A stretch of 64,000 nt of DNA from contig NC_088653.1 of assembly GCF_964019385.1 (NCBI RefSeq), positions 13,478,154-13,542,153 on the forward strand, given 5' to 3'. The stretch's first letter is position 1. The number at the start of each line of letters is the position of its first letter. The notes beneath the pieces were generated by a model. It was not told the DNA's origin and did no database searches. It saw only the letters and a program-made list of their open reading frames with translations. A program made the translations under genes and the position numbers. This stretch comes from Sycon ciliatum (lineage: Eukaryota > Porifera > Calcarea > Leucosolenida > Sycettidae). Below, one piece after another: positions 53,851 to 64,000 of this stretch.

Positions 53851-54800
53851 ACTTCAGAAAAAAATGATGAAGAATCAAACAAAGCCATTCTCTGTAGATC
53901 TTGAAGAAACAACTTGATTTTTTCCGGTTAGATTCTGGCCTTTGAGTTGCGTTCTTTTGTTTTTTTTGTTTTTTTGTTGTTGTTGCAGTGGCATTTAAAT
54001 TTACAAGTGGTACAATTCTTCCTTTCAACCACCTTGAACCCAAGGATATTTACCTCACCATCTCTTCGTTCTTCTTCTATTCAGTTGAAAGTGCTCCTTT
54101 TTCTTTGATATCCCCGCCAATCTATCTTTGTGTGTGCACGAACACAGTGGAGCTATACTTTAATTAATCGACATAAGTGGGTATATCCAGGTTTCAACAG
54201 TGCTCAACACCACAAGGGCAGATCGTAACCACAAAGGTCAAGAAGAATGGTTCCACCAATTATAAATACATACATTGTAACGCTACGTTTCATGTACGTA
54301 GCTAAATGCTGAGGCGATCATCAGCCAACTAATGCTTTTGCCACGGGATAGCTTGTTCTTATTGCGGGGGATACGCATGGGTATGTAAAGGAAGTATGAG
54401 TTATCAATGCAGGGCATGCATGAGAAGAGCAAGGGATAAGAATTACATCACTGGACGGGCATGCGCAGTAGGTGCAAACTATGCATGGAGCGTGCAGAGG
54501 TGAAGAAGCCACCAGGCTGGACAAGGGTAAGCCATGGGGGCACTGGGCAGGGGGTGTGATGTGTGGCGGTGGAAGCACACTGTGGTGTCTACATTCAACA
54601 GCCACGGGTATTCAGAGATGTGGCGGCGATAGTAGTAGCGCGCGGTGCCTATGTCACCGCGGAGTAGGTGGAGAGGTTAATGCGACGTGTGCACCTTAGA
54701 ACGAGTGGGAAGCTGGTATTGTACGCGAATACGGCAGTGAAAAAGAAGAAGTCTGAATTGTCGCTTTCTCGTATCGGGAAAGGGAAGAAGGGGGAGGGAA
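53851..54800 (+). other. 3' flank of orphan copy 5, interrupted
   Basis: 53851-54177 and 54677-54790 align consecutively with 40890-41280 downstream of copy 4. The 54178-54676 stretch has no counterpart and looks inserted; no ends were identified. A T/G-rich run lies at 53955-53990. Confidence 0.6.
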
Positions 54801-55226
54801 ACCGTGGTGGGTTTCCAGAAATGAGTATAAGCAAAAAAACCACACTCGCAGCCACATAATAGATAAATAGCGGAAAAACATCTAAATCCATCAAAGAACC
54901 GCCAGCTAGCGGGAGAAAAGGCGGTGAAATCAAGTGAAACAGCATGGCCAGTGGTGAGCATAGGTGACTGGGCAGCAGGGGAGCGCCTGAAGAACAATGA
55001 CTCCCTACATTCCTAGCCGTGACCGCTCAACCGGGCTAGAGGAAAAAACACGCCTTTCAGCCAAAAAACCTTTATATTTCATTAATTCCTGCCCCGCTGC
55101 CAGTCGGACCCAAGAATAGAGATAGCAAGAAATGGCATGTAGTAATCATGAGCCACACACATAGGCATAGATAGTCAAGAAGAACAGCGGACGAGTCCCA
55201 TGAAACCAGGGTGGGTGGGCGGGCAA
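54801..55226. other. Spacer
   Basis: No gene or repeat recognised. Confidence 0.35.
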
Positions 55227-55400
55227 CTTAAACTACCACGAGGAAAAACAAAGACCACGATGGCAGGTTCAACAGAGTTGCACAGAACAAGAGCAAATGC
55301 ACGAAAATATTTGTGAGTGAAAAATACGTTTTTTGCACTCGTTCGCTACGCTACGCCGTTAAAAACAAAACTTTTCACTCACAAAGCGACTGTTTAGTAC
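55227..55400 (+). repeat. Direct repeat D, left copy, with hairpin
   Basis: Matches 59279-59433 at roughly 90% or more by eye (ACTACCACGAGGAAAAACAA onward). Contains an 11-bp inverted repeat GTGAGTGAAAA (55313-55323) and TTTTCACTCAC (55372-55382), the second arm of which is lost in the right copy. Confidence 0.85.
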
Positions 55401-55939
55401 ATGGGGTAGTGGTATACCAGAGCAATCACACTCACGATGTAAAGGATCGTGAGGCCGATAGTAGAGCAGCACACATAGATTTGGACAAGGAAAGCGAGCA
55501 GTGTGGCGCATGGCGCCAGTGTGCCAAAGTGTGGCGTATGGCGCCAGTGTGCCAAAGTCTTGGGCACTGTGACCACCATCTGTGGCCAAGTGTATAGTTA
55601 CTAAAACATGGACACCCGGCCAGACTTGCCCTGGGATGCTCACTAGTAGGCCAGGTTGGGTCCGGTGGCAACCGAGCGAGCACACATCAGCCAGGATAAC
55701 ACGATCAGCAGTGCACTCGGAGCGGACAAAATCTCTGCGAAATGCCCGAAAGTTCCCCTGCTAGGTTGCGAGTGCTACATCATGGAGTAGAACTGCCACT
55801 AAAATCAATGTGAGGTGCTGTACTTCCGTAATTGGGCTGGACGTCCGTTCAGTTCCTGCAAGAGAAGGAATCCTGTATCGAATGCACACGTCCGCCCCTC
55901 ACACACTTACCGCACACACATGCATCCTTACGCACATTC

Positions 55940-55943
<4 letters not shown>
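55401..55943. other. Spacer
   Basis: A short local duplication (GTGTGGCG(C/T)ATGGCGCCAG) at 55500-55545; otherwise nothing recognised. Confidence 0.4.

Positions 55944-55974
<31 letters not shown>
55944..55974 (+). repeat. (CA)n microsatellite
   Basis: About 15 CA dinucleotides, within a larger CACA-rich stretch to 56030. A (CT)n run lies at 56136-56152. Confidence 0.95.
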
Positions 55975-55978
<4 letters not shown>

Positions 55979-56195
55979 CGTACCCACACATACTGTACAC
56001 ACACACTACCTGTACACACACGTACTGCCCGTGCACGTACACTCCTTCGCGTGCCCCGACAAAAAAAGGGTGAAAAGCCGGTACCGAGACATAAAAAACC
56101 CACATACTTCTATGTAACTCTCACTCACTCACTCACTCTCTCTCTCTCTCTCGGTTTCAACATGTCTGTAATCATTCATAACCACATGATCGTGC

Positions 56196-56720
56196 ATCAA
56201 GTCATACACCATCATGTGTCATCACTGCCCATCGTGCTTCTCTCTCATCATGGCATCAAGCCATACACAACCATGTGCCATCACTGACCATCGGGCTTCT
56301 CCCTCATTTTGGCATCAAGCCATACACAACCATGTGCCATCATTGACCATCGGGCTTCTCCCTCATCATGGCATCAAGCCATACACAACCATGTGACATC
56401 ACTGACCATCGGGCTTCTCCCTCATCATGGCATCAAGCCATACACAACCATGTGTCATCACTGCCCATCGGGCTTCTCCCTCATCATGGCACCAAGCCAT
56501 ACTCATCACTGCCCATCGGGCTTCTCCCTCCCCCTCATCACGGCATCTAGCCATACACAATGATGTGTCATCACGGCCCATCGGGCTTCTTCCTCATCAT
56601 GGCATCAAGCCATAAACAAACTTGTGTCCTCACTGCCCATTGGGCTTCTTCGTGATTATTGCATCAAGCCCTACGCACTCATGTGTCACTACTGCCCATC
56701 GGGCTTCTTATTCACTCCGT
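56196..56720 (+). repeat. 59-bp satellite array, about nine units
   Basis: Unit with CCATCGGGCTTCTCCCTCAT and GGCATCAAGCCATACACAA; phase marks at 56270, 56329, 56388 and 56447 give a period of exactly 59 bp. Outer units carry indels. All frames look open because the unit lacks stops in most phases; not regarded as coding. Confidence 0.93.
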
Positions 56721-58490
56721 CATCACTCACATACACACTTAATAATGGCAAGCTGGGTTACCCATTTATACATCACACAAGGCCGTTCCCAATAGCTTGC
56801 ATCATGTCCAGTCGTGGGTGATCCGGTGTCTGCTCCACGGCCTAGGTACTGGCTTGATACTGGACAGCAAGAGGAAAAAATATATAAATACTTCATTAAG
56901 CTTCAACACCGAAAACATAAGGACGGCATGCACAAGCGAGATCAAGATACGTAAAGCTTTAACCAGTTGACTTGGCCTGGCAGCTGACTGGCGTGTATCG
57001 CACACCTTACACAATCAAAGTGGTGGCTTAACTTTTATGAATTGGTTTGGCGTTACAACAGTGGAGTTGTGCAGTGCGCCATCATGTTACCTCACCTCCC
57101 ACATTGCAGACTGCAGCGACCGAGTGAGGACTCCGCGCTACCTGCTGCTTTACAGCCCATTCATCGGAAACTGGCCCACTGGCTTTTGAAAGTCGGATTT
57201 AGGCCGAACTTTAAATCTTAAAAATCTGGGTTATGGATCTGCTTTTCCATACATTTTGCCATGGCATACATACCTGTCCTATTTTTGTGAAACCAGGCTG
57301 AATTTCTATTTCCCTGTTCTTGGACTTTTCTGGCCTCAGATGTGGCAAGGAGTAATTGCACGGGTCACACAATGCAGGACGAACTTTTGTTTTCATGATA
57401 ACTACAACTATGTGAGAGAGACACCAAAAAGTTAGGGTGCCAGTTTCCAATGAATGGACTGTAGTTATCGCTCCGTCTAGAACGTACACTTATATTGAGC
57501 GTGTTTGGGAACCCTAGTCTTACTCTCTGGACGAAGGAAACCTGGACAGTACATCGCATGCCCCCCTGCGGTTGCTGTCCCATTATCTGTTGTGTTGTTG
57601 TCGCTTGCTGCAATAGCCCATGACCACTGCCGTACTTGTTTGCACTCATACAATCCCAGGCTGCACTTTGGAACTGTTTCCATTGCCCATGCACTCCTTA
57701 TTATTTGCTTGCTTTTATGCTGAGAGAACATTTGCTGGCTCCCTGTACTGCTTAGCCGCGTACTCATTCGGTAGAAATGTGTGAATAATACTACTAATAA
57801 TCTGACGTGAGTGAGGTGGATGGGCACCTTAGGAACACAAGTTTGAAGTCAGCAAGCAGTCAACTTTTGGGTGAATTTCTTCCGGAACCATGTCTGGTGG
57901 GCCCCACCCATGAAAAAACAAACAAAGATTTGTCTCGTCCTGCCGGCCAATTGTCCCCCCTTGTGGGTCCGATGGCTGCGGACGTCGAAATCTGTTACAC
58001 CCCGATTTCACCTGGCCGGAAATCTACTAGCATTTTGCACGATGTTTGACTTGGACAACATTTACTGCCATGCCATTGTTGCCCGATTTGTGTACTCAGA
58101 CTGACAAACTAACTACGCTTGTTGTTTATGGTTGCCTCTACAAACACCATACAGTCATGTACATCGCTCTGCACATCCATAACATTCTGATGGTCCCGTG
58201 ACATTGATCATGCACCCTGTGTAGGGCATAGGGCGGTACGGGCTGGGCGTTTGTTTGCTCCCTTGAATACGACGGCATGTACACCCCTTCCGATCGTGTC
58301 AACTACATGATTATGTACTTCATAAATTATCGAAAAAACATCCACAGTCTCAAGTACTGATACTTATCCTTTCTCTCTGGTCCATGTGCGGTCCGAAAAC
58401 TAGCTGCTTGTCCCAGTGAACTCCGATTGTTGTTGTCAACAGACAGCTACGACCTTGCTGCCCTTCGCCACGAAATCAGACAACTACATG
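56721..58490. other. Non-coding spacer
   Basis: Open stretches at 57365-57827 (minus) and 57807-58049 show no domain. No known repeat recognised. Confidence 0.4.
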
Positions 58491-58492
58491 TA

Positions 58493-58679
58493 CAGTGGTC
58501 CCTCTATAATCCGGCACCATTTGTGCCACGGAAAATCTGCTGGATTAGGGAGGGTGCTGGATAAACAAATCTGATTTACTGCTGCAATGTGCATGAAGAG
58601 GACATTTTGGCTACTGAAAATCGTGCTGGTTTATCGAGGGTGCTGGTTTATAAAGTGCTGGATTAGAGAGAGACGACTG
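58493..58679 (+). mobile_element. 187-bp Tigger/pogo-like MITE
   Basis: Starts CAGTGGTCCCTCTATAATCC and ends with the near-inverse (GGATTAGAGAGAGACGACTG), flanked by TA at 58491-58492 and 58680-58681. CAGT(G/C)G...TAATCC ends with TA duplication are typical of Tc1/mariner-type Tigger elements. No transposase. Confidence 0.8.
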
Positions 58680-58681
58680 TA

Positions 58682-59278
58682 GTTCAGTATGACTGCGGTG
58701 TCACCTCTGCCAGGAGCTTCGCCACCATTTGGGACACGATGTTGTGATCGACAGCGCTCATCACCGACTCCGTAGACTCTCGATCTCATCACTGCGCCCA
58801 CGGAAAATTCTCAAGGACTCGTTGAACCTTTGAAGAGTATGGTTGCCGTACAGGTAGGTGTCGACTCGACATGTCGGAACTGAGTGACCAATTGTTTTGT
58901 CAACTAAATTTTACTTAAACAATCTTTGCTGGTCGTCCGAAACGCCCTGATGTGTGTAGCTGTCAACGGTGACTCTGCTAAGCCTGGTACCAATCTTGCT
59001 GGTGTGTGGCGGATTACTCTCAGCTCGTTTTAGCTGTTTCCGCCTTTGGCAGATCGATCTGCAGATCCCAAAAACGTCAGGTTACTGGTACATCAGCTTG
59101 CAGGCCCAATCAGGCGATGTGGACCTTTTGTAGGCTGGACCGATTCATTATAGACGGTGCACGGCACTGTCGTTTCTTTCTCCTGGACTACTACACTGTA
59201 GATCTACTCTGACAAAATAATACGATGAGTTGAGGTGTTGTGTGGCTGCGAGTGGAAACTAAAAACTGGAGCACTTGA
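58682..59278. other. Spacer
   Basis: No gene or repeat recognised. Confidence 0.35.
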
Positions 59279-59433
59279 AAACTTCAACTACCACGAGGAA
59301 AAACAAAGACCACGATGGCAGGTTCAAAGAAGTTGCACAGAACAAGAGCAAATGAACGAAAATATTTTGTGAGTGAAAAATACGTTTTTAGCACTCGTTC
59401 GCTACGCTCAGCCGTGAAAAAAGAAAACTTTTT
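59279..59433 (+). repeat. Direct repeat D, right copy
   Basis: Partner of 55227-55400. It joins directly to a piece of orphan 3' flank at 59434. Confidence 0.85.
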
Positions 59434-59670
59434 AGTTTGAGGACTCTGGCGAGGTATGTTCTGGCCTGGTTCAATTTAGCGTTGGAAAATTCCTTTTTTC
59501 TTCGCCATTATGTTCTGTCTCATTTTTCCAGTGCTGAGCTTCGTGAGCCAACAAAGGATGAGGCCATTTTGTGAGCAGATTGATTTGCACCTAGCCAATG
59601 ATGTGGCGAGCAAATTAGTTTCGGTCATCTACAAGTCCTCATCGCGACCGGTAAAAGCTAGTTGAAACTT
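59434..59670 (+). other. Detached 3' flank piece of an orphan unit
   Basis: Aligns with 42080-42310 (GAGCCAACAAAGGA, TTTCGGTCATCTACAAGTCC). Probably the continuation of copy 5's downstream flank, separated by insertions totalling about 4.6 kb. Confidence 0.65.
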
Positions 59671-59671
59671 G

Positions 59672-59965
59672 TTTTTTTTATTATTCATTTTATTGGGAAC
59701 ACAGCCCTACAAAGAGACATGTGGAGACAAACACAAAACAAGACAGAGGGGAGGGGGGGACGACGTGCCGATGTACAGGGAGCAACTCGACCGACCAGGG
59801 GCCTCAGCGTTAGCGTTGCAACCTGGCATCGAAAAACAAAGGAGGGGGGGGGGTGCATGTGTATGGTCAAGTAGCAAAAATAATAATTTAGTGCGAGAAA
59901 AGGGCGCTAGTATTGCACCAAATAATATTAATACTTCGAAGTATGTGTAATAACTAAACCAGAAA
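59672..59965 (-). mobile_element. LINE 3' UTR copy, minus strand
   Basis: Close match to 10820-11085 (ACACAGCCCTACAAAGAGAC to GGGCGCTAGTATTGCACC). Carries the stem-loop motif at 59786-59808 and a T-rich stretch (the tail) at its left end. Severely 5'-truncated. Confidence 0.8.
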
Positions 59966-60959
59966 GAAAAAAGACTCTGTACAGTCGATTTTGGACCAGT
60001 GGATTCTATATGGGGTGAAGCCAATTGCCTGGACTCTATACAGGGAGTGATGTTCATCTAAAATTTGAGCTCACATTTGATTCCAAGTTTGGACTTTGTG
60101 CAGTGGATTTTGGACCAATGGACTCTTTATAGGAGTTGGACATCATATAGGGGCTGGACCCTCTACTGAGGCCAACGTATACATGTAATTGAGTGTTTTA
60201 GTTAATACTTTTTATATTACGGCGTTTCACTAATGAAAGTCACTAGAAAACGTTATGGAACTTTTAACTTTCTGCATTTGTATTTTTATGCTGTTGTTGT
60301 GCCTCTGGAAGGTGTTGATTATCATATTGGCTGCACTGGATTATTCTACCTCCTCTGCTTGCCTTCATTTACCTGCGCTTTTTCTAATCTCTTTATGTTG
60401 TCTTATGATTGTTTAGTTTGCCATGAAACTCCGAGTAGCAAGTAGTAAGATAATCTACCAGTAGTTGATTACTGCATTCCAATGTCTAAAAAATATGTTA
60501 CCATTACTGTCGCTCGCATGCGTTGCGGCGAAATGTATAGAACCAAAATGTAAGGTACAAACAGAACAACAAAAATCTTTTCAAATAGCAAAATTCTACG
60601 TTGAGATAAAATGTACCTGATCAAATCGAACAGGTTATAAGATCACACAACAATCGCTGCTGCCTGATTGTTGTTTTTGCTTCTACCCATCTGTCGAAAA
60701 AGAGAAGATGCACCGGATAAACAGTGATATTTCCAGTGCGTAGAAAAATTTCAGTAGGAGCACACGCATGAAGTATGATGGAAGACAATCGAACGCAGTT
60801 GGAGGTTTTTCAGTTTCAATTACCTAGGATCAGTAGAGTTTGGAAATATGAGCTGCGTTGCAAATATGCGTGGTGAGGAAAACTGACCTTGCAGTAGGGT
60901 TGACTGTTTACAAATGTACAACTCATTCATGTGTTTGAGGAGGTGGTGTAAACGGGAAA
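59966..60959. other. Spacer
   Basis: 59970-60170 has a loose internal repetition (TTTTGGACCA(A/G)TGGA twice). No gene recognised. Confidence 0.4.
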
Positions 60960-62258
60960 AATGGAAAGGCAAAATTGACTACCCGAAACAGAACCAGGGA
61001 CATTTCAAGGGACACTGGCATGATCTTAGACTACGAGATACTCTCCCGCTACTGTGTTTCCTGCGCAAAGTACGTATTGTACAGGCCGATGAAGACACAG
61101 GGGCAACTTTCCCAGCAGGATTACGATGAAAGGATGGCGGCACATGTGTGTCAGGTCAACACAGCCAAGTCAGCTCCAGCAATGGAGAGTAAAGCAGCCA
61201 AGCGAATCTGGACGCAGTCAGTGGAAATAAGGAAGCTCCAGTACGCTGTGTTCATTGGTGATGGAGACACAAAGAGCTTCAAAGCCGCAACTTTCCCAGC
61301 AGGATTACGATGAAAGGATGGCGGCGCATGTGTGTCAGGTCAACACAGCCAAGTCAGCTCCAGCAATGGAGAGTAAAGCAGCCAAGCGAATCTGGACGCG
61401 GTCAGGGGAAATAAGGAAGCTCCAGTACGCTGTGTTCATTGGTGATGGAGACACAACTAGCTTCAAAGCCGCAAGTGAAGCTGCTCCGTATGGTCCTGAT
61501 GTGCCAATCATCAAGTAAGAATGCGTGGGACATATCCAGAAAAAAATCCGGAACAACTTGCGAAAGCTAAAGAAGGAATACAAGGGCGACAAAGTGAACG
61601 ACAACAAACCGATTGGAGGCAGTGGGCGACTAACTAACGCCACTATTGACAAGCTGCGCGCCTACTACGGTATGGCCATTAGAGGTAACTCCAACAACAT
61701 AGCCAGCATGAAACGAGCGATTTGGGCGTCCCTCCTATACAGATCATCAACAGATGCTGATCCACTCCATGGTTTCTGCCCAGAGGGTTTGCAGAGTAGG
61801 TACAAGTTTGAGGTGCAGAATGCAGGTGGTCCAGCCTCCACTCATGCGAACCCCATACCTAAAGCAGTCTTCACCGTGTTCTTGTCAAGCCCATCTACAG
61901 ACGGCTGACGGATGACGACTTATTGCCGCTATGTCTGCGAGGTGCTACACAGAACTGCAATGAGCGTGTCAATGGTCTAGTGTGGCAGATACGCCCCAAA
62001 ACTGTGTTTTGCTCTGCAAAAACAGTGCAGGTTGCTGTAGCCATCGCCACTGCTCGGTTCAATGATACTGCAGAGGCTGGTGAGTATACGACAGTTGCTC
62101 GTAGATATAAATGTGCCTGCACCGACAAAGCACTTGCGCGCCTGAACCTGCAGTAGAATAAGGGCTCTGCCAGGAACAAGTCTCCTGAAGTCAAGCAGAG
62201 CAGGAAGAAGCGCGGAAGAGTGAAGAAGGGTGTCCAGGACACAGATGAAGAAGTGTAA
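60960..62258 (+). pseudogene. Mutator-like transposase relic
   Basis: Fragments in order match the metazoan Mutator-like transposase domain: GMILDYEILSRYCVSCAKY, HVCQVNTAKSAPAMESKAA, RIWTRSGEIRKLQYAVFIGD, then ECVGHIQKKIRNNLRKLKKE, GRLTNATIDKLRAYYGMAIR, FCPEGLQSRYKF and, in a shifted frame from about 61910, LCLRGATQNCNERVNGLVWQ and PKTVFCSAKTVQVAVA. It ends in a basic tail (KQSRKKRGRVKKG) at TAA near 62258. A 184-bp tandem duplication, a TAA at 61516-61518 and a frameshift near 61900 kill it. No terminal inverted repeats were found. Confidence 0.82.
61104..61471 (+). repeat. 184-bp tandem duplication within Mutator-like gene
   Basis: 61104-61287 and 61288-61471 are near-identical (about 5 differences by eye). 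184 is not a multiple of 3, so the duplication shifts the frame. Confidence 0.95.
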
Positions 62259-62505
62259 AGCGTCGTGTATGAAGCTGGTGGCTTCTAATGGGCCAGGGAA
62301 GCGTTTTTGCTAGATTCTTGTGCATATATTTCATAGCCTATTTCCCCTTTTTTTCTGCTGTTTTTGGCAGGTTCTGTGACCTTGTAACCAAGCTGGTGCA
62401 TCACTTGTTGCCTGTAGACCCATGAATATTATAGTGTTCGAATCTGTGAACATTTCTCTAGGCACTACACCAAAGTTCTGGATGGCTACATCGTTTATAT
62501 TGGAG

Positions 62506-62548
62506 TTCCCTTCGGGAACGGATACGATAATTTACTTATTTACTTACT
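62506..62548 (+). mobile_element. 43-bp retroposon tail with 19-bp target duplication
   Basis: TTCCCTTCGGGAACGGATAC...AATTTAC(TTATTTAC) lies between perfect copies of TACATCGTTTATATTGGAG (62487-62505 and 62549-62567). Same core as 43366-43450. An extremely 5'-truncated insertion. Confidence 0.9.
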
Positions 62549-62567
62549 TACATCGTTTATATTGGAG

Positions 62568-63004
62568 AATGTACCCCAAGAATTCAACGCTACCTTCATG
62601 TGCGTTCTTATGGTGTTTTTCCATTCTCTTGCTGTGCTGTGTGTTTCTCACTTTTTAAACTATTATTTTTGGCTTAGTGTCTTGCTAAGTTGCTATATGT
62701 ACATACTATAATGTAGATATACATGTATGATTTGGTAAGAAGAATATAGGGAATGTGTGCTGGTCTGGTTAGATTGACAATAAGCGGAGGTACGAGGAAA
62801 TCCACCCTGTCTCCTATACAGTGGATAGCATTTATGGTTTTTGGGCTTGCATTAGGACCTTTGGTACACACTGGAACCCTCCAAAAAATTTGATTGAATT
62901 CTGGGTAGGAATTCCAAGTTATGCTGGTTTTACTGTCGGCCGCCGTGATGACTAGAGGGCCGTGTTGGCATTGTCCGTGAACGAAAATCGTCTGCATCAT
63001 CGCT
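62568..63004. other. Spacer
   Basis: No gene or repeat recognised. Confidence 0.35.
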
Positions 63005-63210
63005 TGAACCGAAACTACCTATCTGGTCGGTACCCGCAAGTGCGTATCGGAGGCACGTTATCCAAACCAGTATCTTGTTCCTGAGGTGTTCCCCAGGATA
63101 GTGTACTTGGTTCACTTCTCTCCATATTGTACAATCGTCAACTCAACGACAACCTTCCTAGTAGCTTAGTTCACCAGCAGTTCGCTGATGACTTTGTCTT
63201 GAAGGTATCC
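63005..63210 (+). pseudogene. LINE reverse transcriptase fragment
   Basis: NYLSGRYPQVRIGGTLSKPV, a TGA, then GVPQDSVLGSLLSILYNRQL and HQQFADDFVL: motif B and the catalytic FADD of a CR1-like RT. Motif B has Asp in place of Gly (GVPQD). Nothing of the element is seen on either side. Confidence 0.78.
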
Positions 63211-64000
63211 GGTCAGTTAAGCGCGTGACATTTCGTCGCAGGATATTTCGAGGTTGTCAATTCATCGAATGCCATTTCGCGACTGTACTGTTTCGCCGCT
63301 TGAATTTTTCGCCGAATAACACATTCGGCGACTACATTTCGAGTAGGTTTTATTTCCACCGCCGACTCTGTCGCCGAATTTCACTGAAAAGCAGTAAGCT
63401 TTGGTAACGGAATCCTTTATCTTGGCCCAGTGACTCAATTATGGACGCTTAATAGTACACCGATTTTACTGGCCTTACTTTGCAAGGCAAGCCCAAACTA
63501 GTCAAGGCTTGGTATGCCCACGTGCAAGACAAGACAGAAAGAAACGATACTGTTCAGAGGAGCTGCGAAAGAGAGACGACCTGTCCTGCAGAGGGTGCAT
63601 GAAGCCAAAATAAAAGCCGCGCCGAGTCAGGACTCTTCCCACCAGATCGTCCGGTGGTCACTGGGAAAAAGGGTGAGCGGTGATGAGCTTACCATCTTCC
63701 GTAGCTCTGTTGCGAACAGAGCGCGGAGCCCGAAATGCAGCCAACAATGTTCGGCCCCCACCAACTGACTTGGGCACACTGGTGGTACATGTCCTGGATA
63801 TGTACATGAAAGTGCACGGGGGAGGCATTCCTAACGTTTCAAGGTATTTTTGATATTCTGAAGGCCAGTATAACATTTTCATTATGTATTTTGCAACCAG
63901 GTGTGTTAGAGACAAGAGTTCGGCGAAATGTTGTTGTTTTGTTTATTTTAATTCGCAAATTAAACGGGCAGTTCTGCCCAATGAAAAGGTGGCGAATGCA
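63211..64000. other. Spacer at window end
   Basis: 63225-63400 is rich in TTTCG/TCGCCG words without clear periodicity. An 84-codon open stretch at 63514-63768 has no recognised domain. Confidence 0.35.

Noticed and set aside
56196-56720. CRISPR-like regular repeats
   Set aside because: Units are contiguous 59-bp tandem repeats without spacers, in eukaryotic DNA; a satellite.
57365-57827. Overlapping minus-strand open frames of 109 and 116 codons
   Set aside because: No domain, no conserved relatives in the window and no promoter-like context; probably chance.
62506-62525. Hairpin as a rho-independent terminator
   Set aside because: Eukaryotic context; it lies inside a retroposon insertion with target duplication.
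1-64000. tRNA, rRNA or snRNA genes
   Set aside because: No cloverleaf or A/B-box pairs or conserved rRNA segments were recognised by eye; a covariance-model scan would be decisive.

Overview
The window reads as nuclear DNA of an invertebrate animal. It is dominated by eukaryotic transposable elements (two BEL/Pao LTR lineages, several CR1/L2-like LINEs, Penelope-like elements, a Mutator-like relic, a THAP/DDE relic and MITEs). There are no operons, ribosome-binding sites or recognisable tRNA/rRNA genes. I cannot name the phylum; an early-branching or marine animal such as a sponge or cnidarian is possible but unproven. No conventional intron-bearing host gene was recognised.

The most interesting non-transposon content is an orphan gene family of about 350-360 aa, apparently intronless, with seven loci: a partial copy fused to a retrotransposon (4766-5350), a one-base frameshift copy (9023-10109), a nearly intact copy (29732-30835), two intact copies (39801-40889 and 52789-53850), a diverged inverted pseudogene (49763-48835, minus) and a 5' leader relic (about 44880-44975). 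Intact copies share a core promoter with a TATA-like box 155-165 nt before the ATG, a conserved leader, a conserved C-terminal Pro-Lys-Pro and long homologous flanks. This is the signature of an ancestral multi-kilobase unit duplicated locally and then riddled with mobile elements. I recognise no known domain in the protein.

Layout. 1-4765: degraded BEL/Pao copy without integrase or 3' LTR, joined in frame to orphan copy 1. 4.8-10.6 kb: orphan copies 1 and 2 and their flanks. 10.8-21.6 kb: three LINE copies and a Penelope-like element with inverted arms. 21.65-28.65 kb: a minus-strand Penelope-like element split by a nearly complete BEL/Pao element (22075-27739, 340-bp LTRs, 5-bp target duplication), then an LTR fragment. 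28.65-32.5 kb: orphan copy 3. 32.5-34.1 kb: LINE ends. 34.2-42.5 kb: orphan copy 4, its flanks split by a very young non-autonomous LTR element (34829-36640), a THAP/DDE transposon relic and a LINE 3' end. 42.9-44.7 kb: a second non-autonomous LTR element, inverted, with a small retroposon inside. 45-47.5 kb: a LINE carrying two nested insertions. 48.8-50 kb: orphan copy 6. 51.9-54.8 kb: orphan copy 5. 55-59.4 kb: repeats, a 59-bp satellite and a Tigger-like MITE. 59.4-64 kb: an orphan flank piece, a LINE tail, a Mutator-like relic with a 184-bp tandem duplication, a tiny retroposon tail and an RT fragment.

The genes do not form a pathway. The functional hypothesis is that a lineage-specific, locally expanding gene family with its own TATA-type promoter persists in a transposon-rich cluster, where element insertions have broken flanks and copies.
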